This document shows positions 16,238 to 19,260 of a stretch of 19,260 bases of DNA, piece by piece (position 1 is the first letter of the stretch; each line of letters begins with the position of its first letter). A model generated the notes under the pieces. It saw only the letters and a program-made list of their open reading frames with translations, ran no database searches and was not told where the DNA came from. A program made the position numbers and the translations under genes. Origin of the DNA: Atopobiaceae bacterium (GTDB taxonomy: Bacteria; Actinomycetota; Coriobacteriia; Coriobacteriales; Atopobiaceae); NCBI GenBank assembly GCA_015258485.1, contig JABZIF010000008.1, positions 1 through 19,260 on the forward strand, given 5' to 3'.

Positions 16238-17506
16238 GTGAAAATTCTTTCGGATAGTCTCCGTGGTTTTCGTCAAAAGTTGCATAGAACTTTTGGGCCA
16301 AAAGACCCTGACGAGAAATTCACTCCTCCTTCAGCTACTTCGGTCACAAGAACTTCTTTTATAGTACTACTTGTTGGGGCAATCTTTATGCCTCTAGTCT
16401 CGGTGGTTTCAAAGTTTATTAAGCCTGGTATTACGTATGTTCAGACAGAAGTAATACCTTCAGTGCCAAATGCAGACATTCCTGGTTATGCTCACGCACT
16501 TATCCAACTTGCTCAGCGAGAGGGTACGTTACATCTTTGGTGCCCTAATAAAGAAGCTGTTAAGCCACTTGTTGAAACATATCAGAAGCTTTTTTCAGTA
16601 TCTGTTGACGTTCAAGAGTTATCTGAGCAAGAGATCATTGAACATTTTCAAAATGCGCATGCAGACGGTTCACCTGTACAAACAAATTCACAAACAGAAG
16701 AAAAAATTTTTCATCCAGATGTAGTATTTTTAGCAAGTGAAGCTCTAATGCAAAATCTTGAAGGCTTAAGTGCATGTCACTCTTTTACGGTAAGTTCTAC
16801 AGATCAATATGTTCGATCTGATTTTTTTGACAAAGCTGGACAGTGGTATGCGTACGCTTCTGACCCATTGGTGCTTCTCGCCAACAAGGAGCGTCTTGAC
16901 GAGAAGAGCATTCAACGTCCTCGTGAATGGATTGACCTCTTACAGGATGGACTGAAAGGTAGGTATATAATTCCTGATCCATTAGTTACTTGGACAGGAA
17001 AGAAATTCGTATCTCTTTTTATTGGGCAGCACGGTTTGAATAAAGGCCTAGAAATTATCCAAGATATACTCAGCAATTCTGACACACTGGCTGAAAATAC
17101 TTCTAAAGCAATACAAGACACAGGTTTTGGTAAGTATCGAGCATGCGTTTGTTCTTTGAGTGATGCGTATAGGGCAATTACAAAAGATGACTTTGATAAT
17201 CTTTCAATTGTCTTACCAGCAGTTTCTTATTATTCAACAATTCGATCATTTGTATGTCAGGGTAGTGAACATACGTATACGGCGTATTTATGGCAAGAGT
17301 TTATAACTAAAAGAGAAGCAGCTGAGCATATGGGGGAGATGGATTCGTTCTTCTCGCCAGTAATCGACGATACTCCACTTCCTTGGTATGCAGACCGCCT
17401 GCATATTACTTCAGCTAGTCAAGCTATGAGGATTGCTCCTGAGCCAAGAGATGCTGATGGTAATGTGATTGCATTAAAAGATATTGAACGTTTTATTAAT
17501 AGTTAG
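16238..17506 (+). CDS. Membrane-anchored ABC-type solute-binding-protein homologue
   Basis: This 422-residue protein starts at GTG 16238, 4 bases after a perfect AAGGAGG. A basic cytoplasmic stretch (1-38) precedes one hydrophobic helix (39-59, SFIVLLVGAIFMPLVSVVSKF) with no lipobox or clear cleavage site, so it is probably an uncleaved anchor. The outer domain begins EGTLHLWCPNKEAVKPLVETYQKLFSV and has GQWYAYASDPLVLLANKERL (201-220) and GRYIIPDPLVTWTGKKF (241-257). This is the ordering of ferric-iron/phosphonate type-2 binding proteins (strand, LVETYQ helix, hinge, IPDPxxTxTG loop). No permease or ATPase gene adjoins it, and the ligand is unknown. It may feed a remote transporter or have become a sensor or assembly factor. 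Its stop lies 3 bases from the convergent glnN stop. Confidence 0.75.
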   Translation: MKILSDSLRGFRQKLHRTFGPKDPDEKFTPPSATSVTRTSFIVLLVGAIFMPLVSVVSKFIKPGITYVQTEVIPSVPNADIPGYAHALIQLAQREGTLHLWCPNKEAVKPLVETYQKLFSVSVDVQELSEQEIIEHFQNAHADGSPVQTNSQTEEKIFHPDVVFLASEALMQNLEGLSACHSFTVSSTDQYVRSDFFDKAGQWYAYASDPLVLLANKERLDEKSIQRPREWIDLLQDGLKGRYIIPDPLVTWTGKKFVSLFIGQHGLNKGLEIIQDILSNSDTLAENTSKAIQDTGFGKYRACVCSLSDAYRAITKDDFDNLSIVLPAVSYYSTIRSFVCQGSEHTYTAYLWQEFITKREAAEHMGEMDSFFSPVIDDTPLPWYADRLHITSASQAMRIAPEPRDADGNVIALKDIERFINS

Positions 17507-17509
17507 TGA

Positions 17510-19260
17510 CTACACGTAGAACAACATCTTGTTATAGCTAGGTACTGGCCACCAATCGTGTCCACAGATCATTTCCATGGAGTCAACTGCACTGCGGAGC
17601 CGTTTCATAGCGGGTAAAACTTTATTGCAATAGTATTCACACTTTTCTTGAGGCTGATGTTTTATTTGATGAGCAGCGTTATTGGTTTTTTCAAGATTAT
17701 TTGCTGCCGTATAAACCTCGTCGATTCCTGCAGTGAGTTTTTTTACAATTTCTGTTTCTGCGGTACTTGTAATACCAATGGCTTGTTTAGATGCAACAGA
17801 GGATGCTATTTCATTTGAGTAGGAGGAAAGAGCAGGCAAATACATGTGTCGAGTCATGTACAACATGGTACGAGCCTCGATGTTAAGAATCTTTACATAT
17901 TGCTCAGCTTTAGAGATGTACCGGGCTTGCGCTTCTGCTTGAGAAAGTACCCCGTAGCGCTCAAATAAATTGATATTTTCTGGTGCAATCATGGCAGGAA
18001 GTGCTTCGGGAGTTGTGTGAAGATTAGGAAGTCCGCGTTCTTCAGCTAGTTTTTCCCAGTCACCTGAATAACCGTTGCCTTCAAAGATGATACGTTTGTG
18101 TGCTTTGAACGTATCAATAACCCAGGCAAGTGCCTTTTTAGTGAAAGATTTATCTGAGGTATGAGATAAATCGGTTGCAAAGCGATCGCATTGTTCGGCA
18201 ACGATGGTATTTAAAATAACATTTGGATCAGAAAGATTTTGCTGACTTCCGCACATGCGAAATTCAAATTTATTTCCTGTAAAAGCAAAGGGACTCGTGC
18301 GGTTTCGATCGGTATTGTCCCTGAGAACTGCGGGAAGTGTCGGTACGCCAAGCTCCATACGAGTACGTTTTGTACCGTGGAGATCAGAACCTGTAATAAG
18401 ATCGTTAACGATGGCCGAAAGCGCATCGCCTAAGAATACAGAAACAATTGCAGGAGGAGCTTCGTTTGCGCCAAGTCGGTGATCGTTTCCTGCAGATGCT
18501 ACAGACATACGGAGAAGATCTGCGTGGGAATCAACTGCCGCTACAAGACAAGCAAGGAAGACAAGAAAACGGAGATTCTCGCCAGGTTTATCACCCGGCT
18601 CTAGGAGATTCTCGTCGTCTGCAGACAGCGACCAGTTGTCATGCTTTCCAGAACCGTTGACATATTCAAAAGGTTTTTCATGTTCTAGGCAAGCAAGACC
18701 GTGATGGGTTGCAAGAAGTTTGAGCTTCTCCATAGTAAGAAGATTGTTATCGATAGCCAGCGAACCTTGCTCAAAAACGGGAGCGAGTTCGTGTTGGCAA
18801 GGGGCAACTTCGTTGTGCTTAGTCTTTGCGGGAATTCCAAGCTTCCAGAGCTCATCGTCCAGCTCTTTCATAAAATTGTTAACGGTCGGACGAATAGCGC
18901 CAAAGTAATGCTCATCTAGCTCTTGACCTTTACTCGGCTCGCAACCAAAAAGAGTGCGACCGCAAAGAATCAAATCCGGGCGCTGTTCATAGTCTTCTTC
19001 TTTAATAAGGAAGTATTCCTGTTCAGGACCGATAGTGGTAACCACTCGGGAAGGTCTTTGTCCAAAGAGCTCAAGCACTCGTTTAGCCTGCTTTTCGAGG
19101 GCAACTTGTGAACGAAGTAAGGGAGTGCGTTTGTCTAGTGCTTCTCCGGTGTAGGAAATAAATGCAGTTGGAATGCAGAGAACTTCGTCTTTGATGAAGG
19201 TTGGGCTTGCAGGATCCCACACCGTGTAACCACGAGCTTCAAAGGTGGCGCGCAGACCGC
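17510..19260 (-). CDS. glnN: Type III glutamine synthetase GlnN (5' end outside window)
   Basis: The frame is open to the right edge. About 583 residues are visible and GSIII proteins are around 690-730 residues, so the N-terminal region (GSIII_N) is largely missing here. The GTG at 19222 is not the real start, because the frame continues upstream as [12 protein letters not shown]. GlnN makes glutamine from glutamate, ammonia and ATP, as a large dodecamer unlike the GSI enzyme. Visible motifs are [62 protein letters not shown] and [16 protein letters not shown], together forming the ammonia, glutamate and ATP sites. The C-terminus ends [16 protein letters not shown]. No terminator follows its stop; the next gene converges 3 bases away. 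No PII or regulator site is visible. Confidence 0.95.
   Translation of the reverse strand, partial: GLRATFEARGYTVWDPASPTFIKDEVLCIPTAFISYTGEALDKRTPLLRSQVALEKQAKRVLELFGQRPSRVVTTIGPEQEYFLIKEEDYEQRPDLILCGRTLFGCEPSKGQELDEHYFGAIRPTVNNFMKELDDELWKLGIPAKTKHNEVAPCQHELAPVFEQGSLAIDNNLLTMEKLKLLATHHGLACLEHEKPFEYVNGSGKHDNWSLSADDENLLEPGDKPGENLRFLVFLACLVAAVDSHADLLRMSVASAGNDHRLGANEAPPAIVSVFLGDALSAIVNDLITGSDLHGTKRTRMELGVPTLPAVLRDNTDRNRTSPFAFTGNKFEFRMCGSQQNLSDPNVILNTIVAEQCDRFATDLSHTSDKSFTKKALAWVIDTFKAHKRIIFEGNGYSGDWEKLAEERGLPNLHTTPEALPAMIAPENINLFERYGVLSQAEAQARYISKAEQYVKILNIEARTMLYMTRHMYLPALSSYSNEIASSVASKQAIGITSTAETEIVKKLTAGIDEVYTAANNLEKTNNAAHQIKHQPQEKCEYYCNKVLPAMKRLRSAVDSMEMICGHDWWPVPSYNKMLFYV

Overview
This 19.3 kb window is a dense, ordinary-looking stretch of chromosome from a low-GC (about 40 percent by eye) bacterium that uses Gram-positive-type signals: strong AAGGAGG-like ribosome sites, U-tailed hairpin terminators and a two-domain NAD-dependent ligase. 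The gene mix fits the Coriobacteriia best, most likely Atopobium/Lancefieldella/Fannyhessea-type Atopobiaceae. It includes a DegV fatty-acid-binding protein, a Y-family polymerase paired with a YolD-like protein, a very large coiled-coil FtsX permease, a type III glutamine synthetase and an intracellular zinc-dependent phospholipase C homologue. The taxonomic call is inference from gene content, with moderate confidence. No phage, insertion sequence, tRNA, rRNA or CRISPR array is visible, and no intergenic gap exceeds 300 bases.

Layout. Positions 1-544 (minus) hold the 5' part of an EamA/DMT membrane transporter, divergent from degV (710-1594, plus). An orphan PTS fructose-type EIIA follows (about 1700-2158) and ends at a strong terminator (2219-2250). 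The next transcript starts with a DJ-1/PfpI protein (2297-2869), followed 5 bases later by a UmuC-like Y-family DNA polymerase (2875-4218). That gene overlaps a short GTG-started YolD-like gene (4193-4426). Then come a four-helix membrane protein with a Pro/Ala/Ser-rich tail (4481-5158), a MacB/LolD-type ATPase (5182-5883) and a 1110-residue FtsX permease with a roughly 300-residue coiled coil (5888-9220), apparently one export or envelope-stress module. A 1014-residue protein (9299-12343) fuses three glycosyltransferase-type domains: GT2, DUF4422 and GT8.

A perfect hairpin with a T-tract (12352-12382) ends just before ligA (12398-14515), which is followed by an ArsC/Spx-type thioredoxin-fold protein (14554-14922) and another terminator (14973-15010). 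On the minus strand is a zinc-dependent phospholipase C family protein (15009-15974). The divergent gap (15975-16237) contains a 39-codon ORF that reads like the truncated start of the manganese exporter MntP, and also the likely promoter of the next gene. That gene is a membrane-anchored, ferric-type solute-binding-protein homologue (16238-17506) with no permease or ATPase beside it. It converges, with a 3-base gap, on a type III glutamine synthetase (glnN, 17510 to beyond 19260, minus) whose N-terminus lies outside the window.

The items most worth a second look are the triple glycosyltransferase fusion, the MntP-like remnant, the DJ-1/Y-polymerase/YolD operon with an SOS-box-like palindrome at its promoter, and the orphan anchored binding protein. 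Nothing here looks like a clearly new defence or mobile system.
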